Positions 49,898-57,877 of a stretch of DNA of 64,000 bases are shown in pieces (the stretch's first letter is position 1; each line of letters begins with the position of its first letter). A program made the translations under genes and the position numbers. The notes beneath the pieces were generated by a model. It saw nothing but the letters and a program-made list of their open reading frames with translations. It ran no database searches and was not told the origin of the DNA. The DNA is taken from positions 62,001-126,000 of the forward strand of contig CP136534.1 in the NCBI GenBank assembly GCA_051016205.1, written 5' to 3'. Source of the stretch: Acuticoccus sp051016205 (lineage in GTDB: Bacteria > Pseudomonadota > Alphaproteobacteria > Rhizobiales > Amorphaceae).

Positions 49898-50845
49898 CTA
49901 GCGCGCCGTGTCAGGCACCGCGACGCCGATCTCATCATAGTAGCGCAGTGCGCCGGGGTGGATCTTGCCCGTCACGTTTTCAAGGAAGCTGGGGTCGACG
50001 CCATTCCACCACGGTGCGCTTTCACCCATGGCGGCTTTTTCTTCCCAGTAGGCCTTGGTGAGGGCGTAGGCGGTGTCATCGTCCATCTGGGTGGTGGTGA
50101 AGGCGACCACGGGAAGCGAGGTGGTGACAATCTCTTCCGCTTGCCCAGGATAGGTGCCCGCGGGGATGACGAGGCGCGTGCGCTTGGTCTCGGCCACCTG
50201 ATCGTCGGAGAGGGAGAGGACGGTCACGCCCGTTCCCGCCGCCGCTTCGATGACGTTGGGCGCGGGAAAGGAGCCTGCGGTCACGAACGCATCGATCTGC
50301 CCGTTTTTCAGCGCAGGGACGGCGTTGGAGAGTTCAACATCGGCAATCTCCACCTTCCCCTCAAGGCCGAAGAGGCCGAGATACTTCTCTCCCTCGCGCG
50401 CACCGAAGGAGCCTTTGCCAAGGAGGATGGTCTTGCCCTCGAGGTCGGCGAAGGTCTCAACGCCTGTGTCCGCGCGGGCCACGAAGTGCATGGTGAGCGA
50501 TGGGATGGGGAAAAGCGCCCGGATGTCGGCAAAGCGCGGGTTGGCGCGCTCTTCGAACATTGCTTTGCCTTCGCCGGCAAGGCGCACCAGCGAGGGCGGC
50601 GAGGTGAACACATAGTCGCCGCCGCGCACGGCCGATTCCATCACGTTCTGGACCGAGCCCTGGCTCTCCTCGACGGTGACGGAGATGGTGTCGTCAGCGG
50701 CCTTGATGGCCTCGGCCAGCTGAACCGCCATCTGGTAGTAGGACGAGCCAGTCTTTGCCGACTTATAGGTGACGCGCGTCTGCGCCTCGGCAGGCATCGC
50801 CATGGACACGGCGACCAAGGCCGCCGCAAGGCATGTGATCCGCAT
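49898..50845 (-). CDS. TAXI-family TRAP transporter solute receptor
   Basis: 315-residue periplasmic receptor. The signal peptide is ITCLAAALVAVSMAMPAEA. The mature start TRVTYKSAKTGSSYYQMAV and segments GSVQNVMESAVRGG and LSLTMHFVA-like SLTMHFVARADTG fit the TAXI group. ATG 50845 has GGAGGAAAG just upstream. It heads a receptor-permease-antiporter operon. Ligand unknown. Confidence 0.85.
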   Translation of the reverse strand: MRITCLAAALVAVSMAMPAEAQTRVTYKSAKTGSSYYQMAVQLAEAIKAADDTISVTVEESQGSVQNVMESAVRGGDYVFTSPPSLVRLAGEGKAMFEERANPRFADIRALFPIPSLTMHFVARADTGVETFADLEGKTILLGKGSFGAREGEKYLGLFGLEGKVEIADVELSNAVPALKNGQIDAFVTAGSFPAPNVIEAAAGTGVTVLSLSDDQVAETKRTRLVIPAGTYPGQAEEIVTTSLPVVAFTTTQMDDDTAYALTKAYWEEKAAMGESAPWWNGVDPSFLENVTGKIHPGALRYYDEIGVAVPDTAR

Positions 50846-50943
50846 ACTTTCCTCCCAGGTGCGCGCGGGGCGCCGCAAGAACCATTGTTGCGACGCTTTT
50901 CACCGACCGCTGGAAGGAAGGCAAGCCGAAGACCACGCGTGTC

Positions 50944-52032
50944 CTATTGCGGCACCGTTCCGTCAATGCCCTCGATGTAGAAGTTGAGGCCCAAAAGCTC
51001 GCCCTCGCTGGCGCGCACGCCGTCGGCCAGCCACTCTGTCCCGTCCTGCTTGTTGATGGGGCCCGTAAACGGCTCGAACGCGTCGGAGCGGATGCTCTCT
51101 TCCGTCTCAGCGGCCATCTTGGCAACGTCTTCAGGCATGTTGGTGTAAGGGGCCATCACCACATTGCCTTCATCAAGGCCGTACCAGGTGTCGGACTGCT
51201 CCCACGTGCCGTCGATCACAGCCTTCACGCGGCCCACATAGTAAGGGCCCCAGTCGTCGATGATGGAGGTGAGCTGCGTGTCGGGGCCGAACTTGATCTG
51301 ATCGGACGCCTGGCCGAACGCCTTGATACCCCGCTCCGCCGCCACCTGCATGGGCGCGGTGGAGTCGGTGTGCTGGGTCAGGATGTCGACGCCCTGGTCG
51401 ATCAGCGCCTTGGCCGCATCCGCTTCACGGCCTGGGTCGAACCAGGAATTCACCCACACGATGCGCAGCTTGAAGTCGGGGTTCACCGACTGTGCGCCCA
51501 GCATGAACGCGTTGATGCCGCGGATCACCTCGGGAATGGGGAAGGAGGCGATGTAGCCAGCCTCGCCGGTCTCGCTCACCTTCGCGGCAATCTGGCCGAT
51601 GATGTACCGGCCCTGGTAGAATTTGGAGTTGAAGGTGGCAACGTTCGGATGCTCGCGCTTGTAGCCCGTTGCATGCTCGAACTTCACGTCGGGGAAGCGC
51701 GCGGCCACCTTGTTGGTGGCATCCATAAAGCCGAACGATGTGGTGAAGATGATGTCGCAGCCTGAGCGGGCGAACCGCTCGATGGCGCGTTCAGCGTCGG
51801 CCCCTTCCTTCACGCTTTCAAGGAAGGCAGTCTCCACCTGGTCGCCAAACTCGCTCTCCACATCCTGGCGGCCCTGGTCGTGCTGGTAGGTCCAGCCGAA
51901 GTCACCCACGGGACCCACGTAGACGAAGCAGGCTTTGGTGGGCTCGTCGGCCGCGACAGCGACCTGAGGCACACCAGCGACAAGAAGAGTGGCGACAAGG
52001 CATGTTGCAATGCGGGACATCAGCAAACCCAT
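50944..52032 (-). CDS. BMP-family ABC transporter binding protein
   Basis: 362 residues with a Sec signal (TCLVATLLVAGVPQVAVA). The BMP domain is seen in FVYVGPVGDFGWTYQHDQG, IIFTTSFGFMDATNKVA and VDILTQHTDSTAPM. The family (PnrA, BmpA, YufN/NupN) binds nucleosides or purine-related compounds. Unlike many relatives it has no lipobox cysteine at the cleavage site. Starts at 52032 and 52020 are both possible. It is the last gene of an ATPase-permease-permease-receptor cluster. Confidence 0.9.
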   Translation of the reverse strand: MGLLMSRIATCLVATLLVAGVPQVAVAADEPTKACFVYVGPVGDFGWTYQHDQGRQDVESEFGDQVETAFLESVKEGADAERAIERFARSGCDIIFTTSFGFMDATNKVAARFPDVKFEHATGYKREHPNVATFNSKFYQGRYIIGQIAAKVSETGEAGYIASFPIPEVIRGINAFMLGAQSVNPDFKLRIVWVNSWFDPGREADAAKALIDQGVDILTQHTDSTAPMQVAAERGIKAFGQASDQIKFGPDTQLTSIIDDWGPYYVGRVKAVIDGTWEQSDTWYGLDEGNVVMAPYTNMPEDVAKMAAETEESIRSDAFEPFTGPINKQDGTEWLADGVRASEGELLGLNFYIEGIDGTVPQ

Positions 52033-52139
52033 GATGACGCGTCGGACGGACGCTGTTTGACGGATTGATAAAGTTTTAATGCAGTTTCCGCGCCAATCGA
52101 CCCATCACAGGGCGGTTTGTGCAAAGATTTTCGCCACGC

Positions 52140-53054
52140 CTATCGATCAGGCACGAACGGCTGGCCAAGCGCTGCCGGTGTGTTGACCATGGTGAAGCGG
52201 CGGTTTCGGGCAATCACCACAAGCACCACCACGGTGGCAACGTAAGGAAGGGCTGCAAGCACCTGTGAGGGGATCGCAACGCCAAGCGCCTGGGCATGGA
52301 ACTGTGCAATGGTGACAGCGCCGAAAAGGTAGGCACCGACGGCAACGCGCGCAGGCCGCCAACTGGCAAACACCACCAGCGCCAGCGCAATCCAGCCGCG
52401 CCCTGCGGTGACATTTTCGATCCACTGCGGCGTGTAGACGAGGGTGAGCTGCGCCCCCGCAAGTCCTGCACAAAGGCCACCGAACAGGACGGCCAGCGTG
52501 CGCACCTGGTTGACGTGAAGGCCAAGGGCATGGGCAGCTTCCGGCTTATCGCCCACCGCCCTAAGCCTCAGCCCAGCGCGGGTTCGGAACATGAAGAACC
52601 ACACCCCCACCGTCAGCACGACGGAGAGGTAAAACAAGATATCCTGAGCAAACAGAACCGGCCCGACAATGGGGATCTGGCTCAAGACGGGGATCGACAC
52701 CTCCTCAAGCTGCACGCCGGGGATGCCCACGAACCCCTCCCCTACAAGGCCCGCAACACCCAGGCCAAAAAGGGTCAACGCCAGCCCCGTCGCCACCTGA
52801 TTGGTGGCAAGCCACACGGCAAGGCCGGCGAAAAGGCCCGCCATTCCCACCCCCACCACGGCGCCCGCGAGGACGCCGAGATAGGGAGACCCCGTGGTGT
52901 AGGCAACGGCAAAAGCAGCAACCGCGCCCACAATCATCATCCCCTCGACACCAAGGTTCAGAACGCCTGAACGCTCGGCCACCAATTCGCCGATGGCAGC
53001 CAAAAGGAGAGGCGTTGCCGCGGTAATGACGGTGAGGAGGACGGACTCGATCAT
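52140..53054 (-). CDS. ABC transporter permease (NupQ/YufQ-like)
   Basis: 304-residue inner-membrane permease of the branched-chain amino acid/ribose permease fold, about eight to ten spans. Segments AERSGVLNLGVEGMMIVGAV and GRGWIALALVVFASW are typical of the second permease of BMP-type nucleoside importers. Its ATG overlaps the stop of the other permease (ATGA). The receptor gene begins 107 nt downstream. Confidence 0.92.
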   Translation of the reverse strand: MIESVLLTVITAATPLLLAAIGELVAERSGVLNLGVEGMMIVGAVAAFAVAYTTGSPYLGVLAGAVVGVGMAGLFAGLAVWLATNQVATGLALTLFGLGVAGLVGEGFVGIPGVQLEEVSIPVLSQIPIVGPVLFAQDILFYLSVVLTVGVWFFMFRTRAGLRLRAVGDKPEAAHALGLHVNQVRTLAVLFGGLCAGLAGAQLTLVYTPQWIENVTAGRGWIALALVVFASWRPARVAVGAYLFGAVTIAQFHAQALGVAIPSQVLAALPYVATVVVLVVIARNRRFTMVNTPAALGQPFVPDR

Positions 53055-54148
53055 GGCTTAGCGCCCGCAGGGCCGCGCCGTGAGGACAACCGCACCCGGT
53101 AGCGCATGAAGGTCTCACTGGCGAGAATCGCAAACAGGAGGACGCCTTGGAAAACCCTCGTAATCTCCTCAGGCAGGCCAAGGCTGATCTGCGCCGCCTC
53201 CCCGCCCAGATACGAGAGCGCCAGGACGAATCCGGCCAGAACGATCGCCAGAGGATTGAGCCGCCCCAGGAAGGCAACAATGATGGCGGTGAAGCCGTAG
53301 CCGGGGCTCACCGTGGGCCGCAATTGGCCGATGGCACCGGAGACCTCAATGGTCCCTGCAAGGCCTGCCATGGCGCCTGAAAACACGAAGGCGAACAGCG
53401 TTGTCGCCCGCGCATCGAACCCTGCAAAACGCGCGGCCCTTGGGCTTGCCCCCGTCACGGTGATCTCAAACCCTTTGAGGGTGCGCGAGACCATCACGAA
53501 GGTCGCCACCGCAACAATCAGCGCGATAACGATGCCCCAGTTGGCGCGCCCCCCATACTCGCCCATGGAGACAAGCTCCGGCAGGATGGCATCGGTCCCA
53601 AAGGAACGCGTTTCGGGAAAGTTGAAGCCTTCAGGGTTCCGCCAAGGCCCGCGCACCAGATAGTCGAGCAGGAAGCCTGCCACGTAAACCAGCATCAAGG
53701 AGACAAGGATCTCGTTGGCGCCGAAGCGGGTTTTCAGCACCGCGGGGATCGCCGCCCACAGCGCGCCCGCCAAGATTCCGCAGGCAAACATGGCAGGAAG
53801 CACCCAAGGCCCGCTCGCCCCAGGCAAAAGTACGGGGATGGCCGACGCCCCTATGGCACCCAGGATGAACTGCCCCTCAGCCCCGATGTTCCAATTGTTG
53901 GAGCGAAAGCAGACCGACAGGCCGACGGCGATGATGATCAGCGGTGCCGCCTTCAACGCCAATTCATGCAGCGACCAGAACTCCGACAGCGGCTCGATGA
54001 AGTAAGCGTAAAGCGCTTGGCCGGGCGGATAGCCCATAGCCGCGAACAGGACGGCGCCGGCCAGAAGCGTGAAGACCAGCGCACCGACGGGCGCAGCGAT
54101 CTCCGCCCAAAAGGGGACGCTGGCACGCCGCTCCAGACTAAGTCGCAA
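53051..54148 (-). CDS. ABC transporter permease (NupP/YufP-like)
   Basis: 365-residue inner-membrane permease. Segments such as WNIGAEGQFILGAIGA and GYGFTAIIVAFLGRLNPLA match the first permease of BMP-type importers. It starts with TTG 54148 and overlaps the ATPase gene by 11 nt, so it is translationally coupled. About eight to ten hydrophobic spans are visible. Confidence 0.92.
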   Translation of the reverse strand: MRLSLERRASVPFWAEIAAPVGALVFTLLAGAVLFAAMGYPPGQALYAYFIEPLSEFWSLHELALKAAPLIIIAVGLSVCFRSNNWNIGAEGQFILGAIGASAIPVLLPGASGPWVLPAMFACGILAGALWAAIPAVLKTRFGANEILVSLMLVYVAGFLLDYLVRGPWRNPEGFNFPETRSFGTDAILPELVSMGEYGGRANWGIVIALIVAVATFVMVSRTLKGFEITVTGASPRAARFAGFDARATTLFAFVFSGAMAGLAGTIEVSGAIGQLRPTVSPGYGFTAIIVAFLGRLNPLAIVLAGFVLALSYLGGEAAQISLGLPEEITRVFQGVLLFAILASETFMRYRVRLSSRRGPAGAKP

Positions 54149-55709
54149 GGGCCGCCTCCTCGCGGGTGGGCTTGTGGGTGGTGGCGCCGCCCATCATCAG
54201 ACCCACGGCCTCGCGCGTCAGCCCGTCCACAGGGTGGGGGTGTGTGAGGTGCCCGCCCGCCATGACGGCAATGGAGCCTGCCACTTCGAAAAGCTCATCA
54301 AGGTCCTGGCTGATGACGAGGACCCCAGCCCCACCCGCCGCAAGATCAAGGATTGCCTGGCGAATGTTGGCGGCCGCCCCAGCATCCACCCCCCAGGTGG
54401 GCTGGTTGATGACGAGAAGCTGGGGTGCACTGTCAAGCTCCCGCCCGACGACGTACTTTTGCAAGTTCCCGCCAGAGAGGGCCCGTGCAACGGCGGTGCC
54501 GCCAGGCATCCGCACGTCCATCCGCCCCACAACGCGGGTGAGTGCAGAGCGCGCCGCCCCGCGGTTCAAGAAGCCGAGCGCAACCGTCCCATCGCGGGGT
54601 CGCCTGCGGGAAAGCAAGATGTTTTCCGACAGGTCGAAAGCGCCCACAGTGGCATGGCCGAGCCGCTCCTCGGGTACGAACGCGGCCCCAAGCCGCCGCC
54701 TTGCGTGAATGTCGAGGCGGCCTGCCGGTGTGCCGAGAATGGTCACCATGTGCGCGCCCTTTTGCAGCCTCTCGCCCGAAAGCGCCTCGAACAATTCGCT
54801 CTGTCCGTTGCCAGCCATACCGGCAATGCCCACCACCTCGCCGGTGCCAACGGTGAGGTCGATGGCCTCAAGGTTGACGCCGAAGGGCCTGTTGGCCGGC
54901 TGATTGAGGGCTTTGACGGTCAGGGCGGCTAGCCCCGTCCCGGGCCCGCGCTGACCAGGGCGGACCGCATCGATCTGACTTCCCACCATGGCCGCGGCAA
55001 GGGAGGCTGCGGTCTCTTCCTTCGGCACATACTCCCCCACCACGACGCCGCCGCGCATGACGATGGCCCGGTCGCAAAGGGCGCGCACCTCCTCAAGCTT
55101 GTGGGAGATGTAAAGGACCGTGCGGCCCTCCGCCTTCAACGCCCGCAGCGTGGTGAAAAGGTTCTCCGCCTCCTGGGGCGTCAGCACCGATGTGGGCTCA
55201 TCCATGATGACGAGGGTGGGGTCCTGCAAAAGGCAGCGCACAATCTCAATGCGCTGTCGCTCGCCCACGGAAAGGTCGGCGACCAGCGCGTCAGGGTCCA
55301 GCGCAAGGCCATAGGAGGCACTCACCTCCCGCGCCTTTTCGGCAAGACCGCGCATGGGGTGATCGGGCAGGCCGAGCGCAATGTTCTGCGCGGCCGTCAA
55401 CGCCTCGAACAGGGAAAAGTGCTGGTGCACCATGCCGATGCCAAGCCGCCGCGCCACAGCGGGCTCTGCCACCACCACAGGCTTGCCGCGCCACAAAATG
55501 ATGCCGCTGTCGGGTTGAAGCGCGCCGAACAGCATTTTCACGAGGGTGGATTTGCCGGCACCGTTCTCGCCCAGAAGCGCGACGATCTCCCCTTCGCCAA
55601 GGGTGATCGACACGTCGCGGCAGGCGCGCAGAGCGCCATACGCCTTGTTCAGCGTCTTCGTTTCAAGCAGCGGTTCGACAGTCATGGGAAGCCCGCGTTC
55701 GCCGGCCAT
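54138..55709 (-). CDS. ABC transporter ATP-binding protein, two ATPase domains (NupO/YufO-like)
   Basis: 523-residue tandem ATPase, as in sugar/nucleoside importers with RbsC-type permeases. Domain 1 (about 14-250): Walker A GENGAGKST, signature LSVGERQRIEIV, Walker B VIMDEPTSVLTP. Domain 2 (about 270-510): degenerate Walker A GIAGMAGNGQSEL, signature LSGGNLQKYVVG, Walker B LLVINQPTWG, where the Walker B Glu is replaced by Gln, usual for this family. ATG 55709 or ATG 55685 could be the start; neither has a clear ribosome site. First gene of the importer operon, 95 nt beyond nuoI. Confidence 0.93.
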   Translation of the reverse strand: MAGERGLPMTVEPLLETKTLNKAYGALRACRDVSITLGEGEIVALLGENGAGKSTLVKMLFGALQPDSGIILWRGKPVVVAEPAVARRLGIGMVHQHFSLFEALTAAQNIALGLPDHPMRGLAEKAREVSASYGLALDPDALVADLSVGERQRIEIVRCLLQDPTLVIMDEPTSVLTPQEAENLFTTLRALKAEGRTVLYISHKLEEVRALCDRAIVMRGGVVVGEYVPKEETAASLAAAMVGSQIDAVRPGQRGPGTGLAALTVKALNQPANRPFGVNLEAIDLTVGTGEVVGIAGMAGNGQSELFEALSGERLQKGAHMVTILGTPAGRLDIHARRRLGAAFVPEERLGHATVGAFDLSENILLSRRRPRDGTVALGFLNRGAARSALTRVVGRMDVRMPGGTAVARALSGGNLQKYVVGRELDSAPQLLVINQPTWGVDAGAAANIRQAILDLAAGGAGVLVISQDLDELFEVAGSIAVMAGGHLTHPHPVDGLTREAVGLMMGGATTHKPTREEAALAT

Positions 55710-55804
55710 GAAGGGCCTGTTGGCGAGCTAAGCCCATCGTGGGCGAGCCGTCACGGCCCGCGGACGATAGGAGATGCGTTTAAAGGCTCAGTGTGGCTGC
55801 CGGA

Positions 55805-56296
55805 TCAACGGTAGGGGGCGTCGGCGGCGATATTGGCCGCAATCTCCCGCTCCCAACGATCGCCGTTCGCGAGCAGCTTGTCTTTGTCGTAGTAAAGCTC
55901 TTCACGGGTCTCTGTGGCGAATTCGAAGTTGGGGCCTTCCACGATGGCATCCACCGGGCAGGCCTCCTGGCACAGCCCGCAATAGATGCACTTCACCATG
56001 TCGATGTCGTAGCGGGTGGTGCGGCGCGTGCCGTCGTTGCGGCGGGGGCCGGCCTCGATGGTGATGGCCTGCGCCGGGCAGATCGCCTCGCACAGCTTGC
56101 AGGCAATGCAGCGCTCTTCGCCGTTGGGGTAGCGGCGCAAGGCATGCTCGCCACGGAAGCGCGGCGAGATGGGGTTCTTCTCGAACGGGTAGTTCACCGT
56201 CGCCTTCGGCTTGAACATGTAGCGCATGCCCAAGAAGAACGCCGACACGAACTCCGACAGGAAGAGGGAACGCGCTGTGCCTTGAAGCGAAGCCAT
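55805..56296 (-). CDS. nuoI: NADH-quinone oxidoreductase subunit I
   Basis: 163-residue peripheral-arm subunit of complex I. Two 4Fe-4S motifs are intact: CIACKLCEAICPAQ and CIYCGLCQEACPVDA, holding clusters N6a and N6b. Length and N-terminal amphipathic helix fit the alphaproteobacterial/mitochondrial TYKY type. It is the last nuo gene here: an ABC importer follows instead of nuoJ. Confidence 0.97.
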   Translation of the reverse strand: MASLQGTARSLFLSEFVSAFFLGMRYMFKPKATVNYPFEKNPISPRFRGEHALRRYPNGEERCIACKLCEAICPAQAITIEAGPRRNDGTRRTTRYDIDMVKCIYCGLCQEACPVDAIVEGPNFEFATETREELYYDKDKLLANGDRWEREIAANIAADAPYR

Positions 56297-56387
56297 TGTC
56301 CTAGACCCTCACTGAACCCTTAAACCCATGGCAGCCCACGCATTTCATATGGCGCTGCCAGGCTTTGCTTCAATCGCGGTGCGTGCC

Positions 56388-57437
56388 TTAAGCGCGCCAG
56401 CCGGTCAACTTCAACACCACCGCAACCACCACGATGGCCGCCAGCGAGGCGGGCAGGAACACCTTCCAGCCAAGCCGCATCAGCTGGTCATAGCGGTAGC
56501 GCGGCACGATGGCCTTCACCATGGCGAACATGAAGAACACCAAGAAGCACTTCAGCGCGAACCAGATGACGCCAGGCACCCAGGTGAACGGAGCCACATC
56601 CACCGGCGGCAGCCAACCACCCAGGAACAGGATGGTGGTGAGCGCGCACATCATGGCGATGGCCACATACTCGCCCAGCATGAACATCATGTACGGGACG
56701 GACGCGTACTCCACCATGAAGCCGGCCACCAGCTCCGACTCCGCCTCAGGCAGGTCGAACGGAGGCCTGTTCGTCTCCGCAAGGGCGGAAATGAAAAAGA
56801 TGACGAACATGGGGAACAGCGGCAGCCAGTACCAGTTGAGGATGGACAGCCACGGCACGCCCAACATCGTGGCGAGGCCGGTCTGCTGCGCGTTCACAAC
56901 CGCCGTTAGGTTGAGCGAGCCGACACACAACAGGACAGTGATGATCACCAGGCCCAGCGACACCTCATAGGAGATCATCTGTGCCGAGGACCGCAGCGCC
57001 CCCAGGAACGGGTATTTCGAGTTGGACGCCCACCCTCCCATGATGACGCCGTAGACGCCAAGGGATGAGATGGCGAACACGTAAAGGATTCCGACATTGA
57101 TGTCGGCAATCACCCAGCCTGGCGCGACGGGAATGACAGCCCACGCAGCCATCGCCAGCACGGTGGTGACGAAGGGGGCGAGCAGGAACACCGCACGGTC
57201 GGCGCCGGCAGGGATGACGGGTTCCTTAAAGGCGAATTTCGCAAGGTCGGCAAAGGATTGCAGGAGCCCGAAAGCGCCCACGACGTTGGGGCCGCGGCGC
57301 AGCTGCACAGCTGCCCAGATCTTGCGGTCGGCCAACAGCACATAGGCGATGATCACCAGCAAAATGGCCAGGAACAGGAAGCTCTGTATGGCCATGATGA
57401 TGGTGGGCGCCGCGTAATTGCTCCAGAACTCAAGCAT
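56388..57437 (-). CDS. nuoH: NADH-quinone oxidoreductase subunit H
   Basis: 349-residue membrane subunit that forms the quinone chamber with the peripheral arm. Signatures are DRKIWAAVQLRRGPNVVG, FAFKEPVIPAGADR, ETNRPPFDLPEAESELVAG and YDQLMRLGWK. About eight spans are visible. It lies between the SH3-like gene (20 nt upstream) and nuoI (91 nt downstream). Confidence 0.97.
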   Translation of the reverse strand: MLEFWSNYAAPTIIMAIQSFLFLAILLVIIAYVLLADRKIWAAVQLRRGPNVVGAFGLLQSFADLAKFAFKEPVIPAGADRAVFLLAPFVTTVLAMAAWAVIPVAPGWVIADINVGILYVFAISSLGVYGVIMGGWASNSKYPFLGALRSSAQMISYEVSLGLVIITVLLCVGSLNLTAVVNAQQTGLATMLGVPWLSILNWYWLPLFPMFVIFFISALAETNRPPFDLPEAESELVAGFMVEYASVPYMMFMLGEYVAIAMMCALTTILFLGGWLPPVDVAPFTWVPGVIWFALKCFLVFFMFAMVKAIVPRYRYDQLMRLGWKVFLPASLAAIVVVAVVLKLTGWRA

Positions 57438-57457
57438 CGTTCGTCCTCAGCCGCGGC

Positions 57458-57877
57458 CTAGCCAGCGATTACATCCACATAACGGTCGAAGATCCACCCC
57501 GCGCGGCAATTGCCGTTATAGGCTTGGCGCCGCGGTATGGGGCTGCCCACACCGCAATCCTGCGCGCCATAAACGACGCCGTGCCAGCGCCCATCCTGAT
57601 CGCACAGGAAGACGATGTCGCCATTGTAGAGTTCGTCGATCTTGCCGTGGTCGGTGGAGGGGCCGCTGCGCACTGCCAGAAAGCCGTCGCCATTGGGGTT
57701 GAGACGCGCCACCTGCCCCACCGAACTGCAGGCATCATAGTCAGCATCGCCCCCCACCATCACAGGCACGCCGCTTTGGGCGGCGGCGGGCAAAGGCGCC
57801 ATCGCCACGGCAAAGAGCGCGACGGCGAGACCGATGGAAAGGGTTGAGGGGAAGAGGCAGGTCGGTGGCATCGTCAT
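57458..57877 (-). CDS. Exported SH3-like small protein inside the nuo cluster
   Basis: 139 residues with a signal peptide (LSIGLAVALFAVAMAPLPAAA). The exported part resembles a bacterial SH3 domain (GDGFLAVRSGPSTDHGKI, LYNGDIVFLCDQDGRWHGV) and contains four or more cysteines that could form disulfides. The ATG directly follows the nuoG stop, so it is co-transcribed with complex I genes. Such domains often bind the cell wall. Its role in or near complex I is unknown; it may simply share the transcript. Confidence 0.83.
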   Translation of the reverse strand: MTMPPTCLFPSTLSIGLAVALFAVAMAPLPAAAQSGVPVMVGGDADYDACSSVGQVARLNPNGDGFLAVRSGPSTDHGKIDELYNGDIVFLCDQDGRWHGVVYGAQDCGVGSPIPRRQAYNGNCRAGWIFDRYVDVIAG

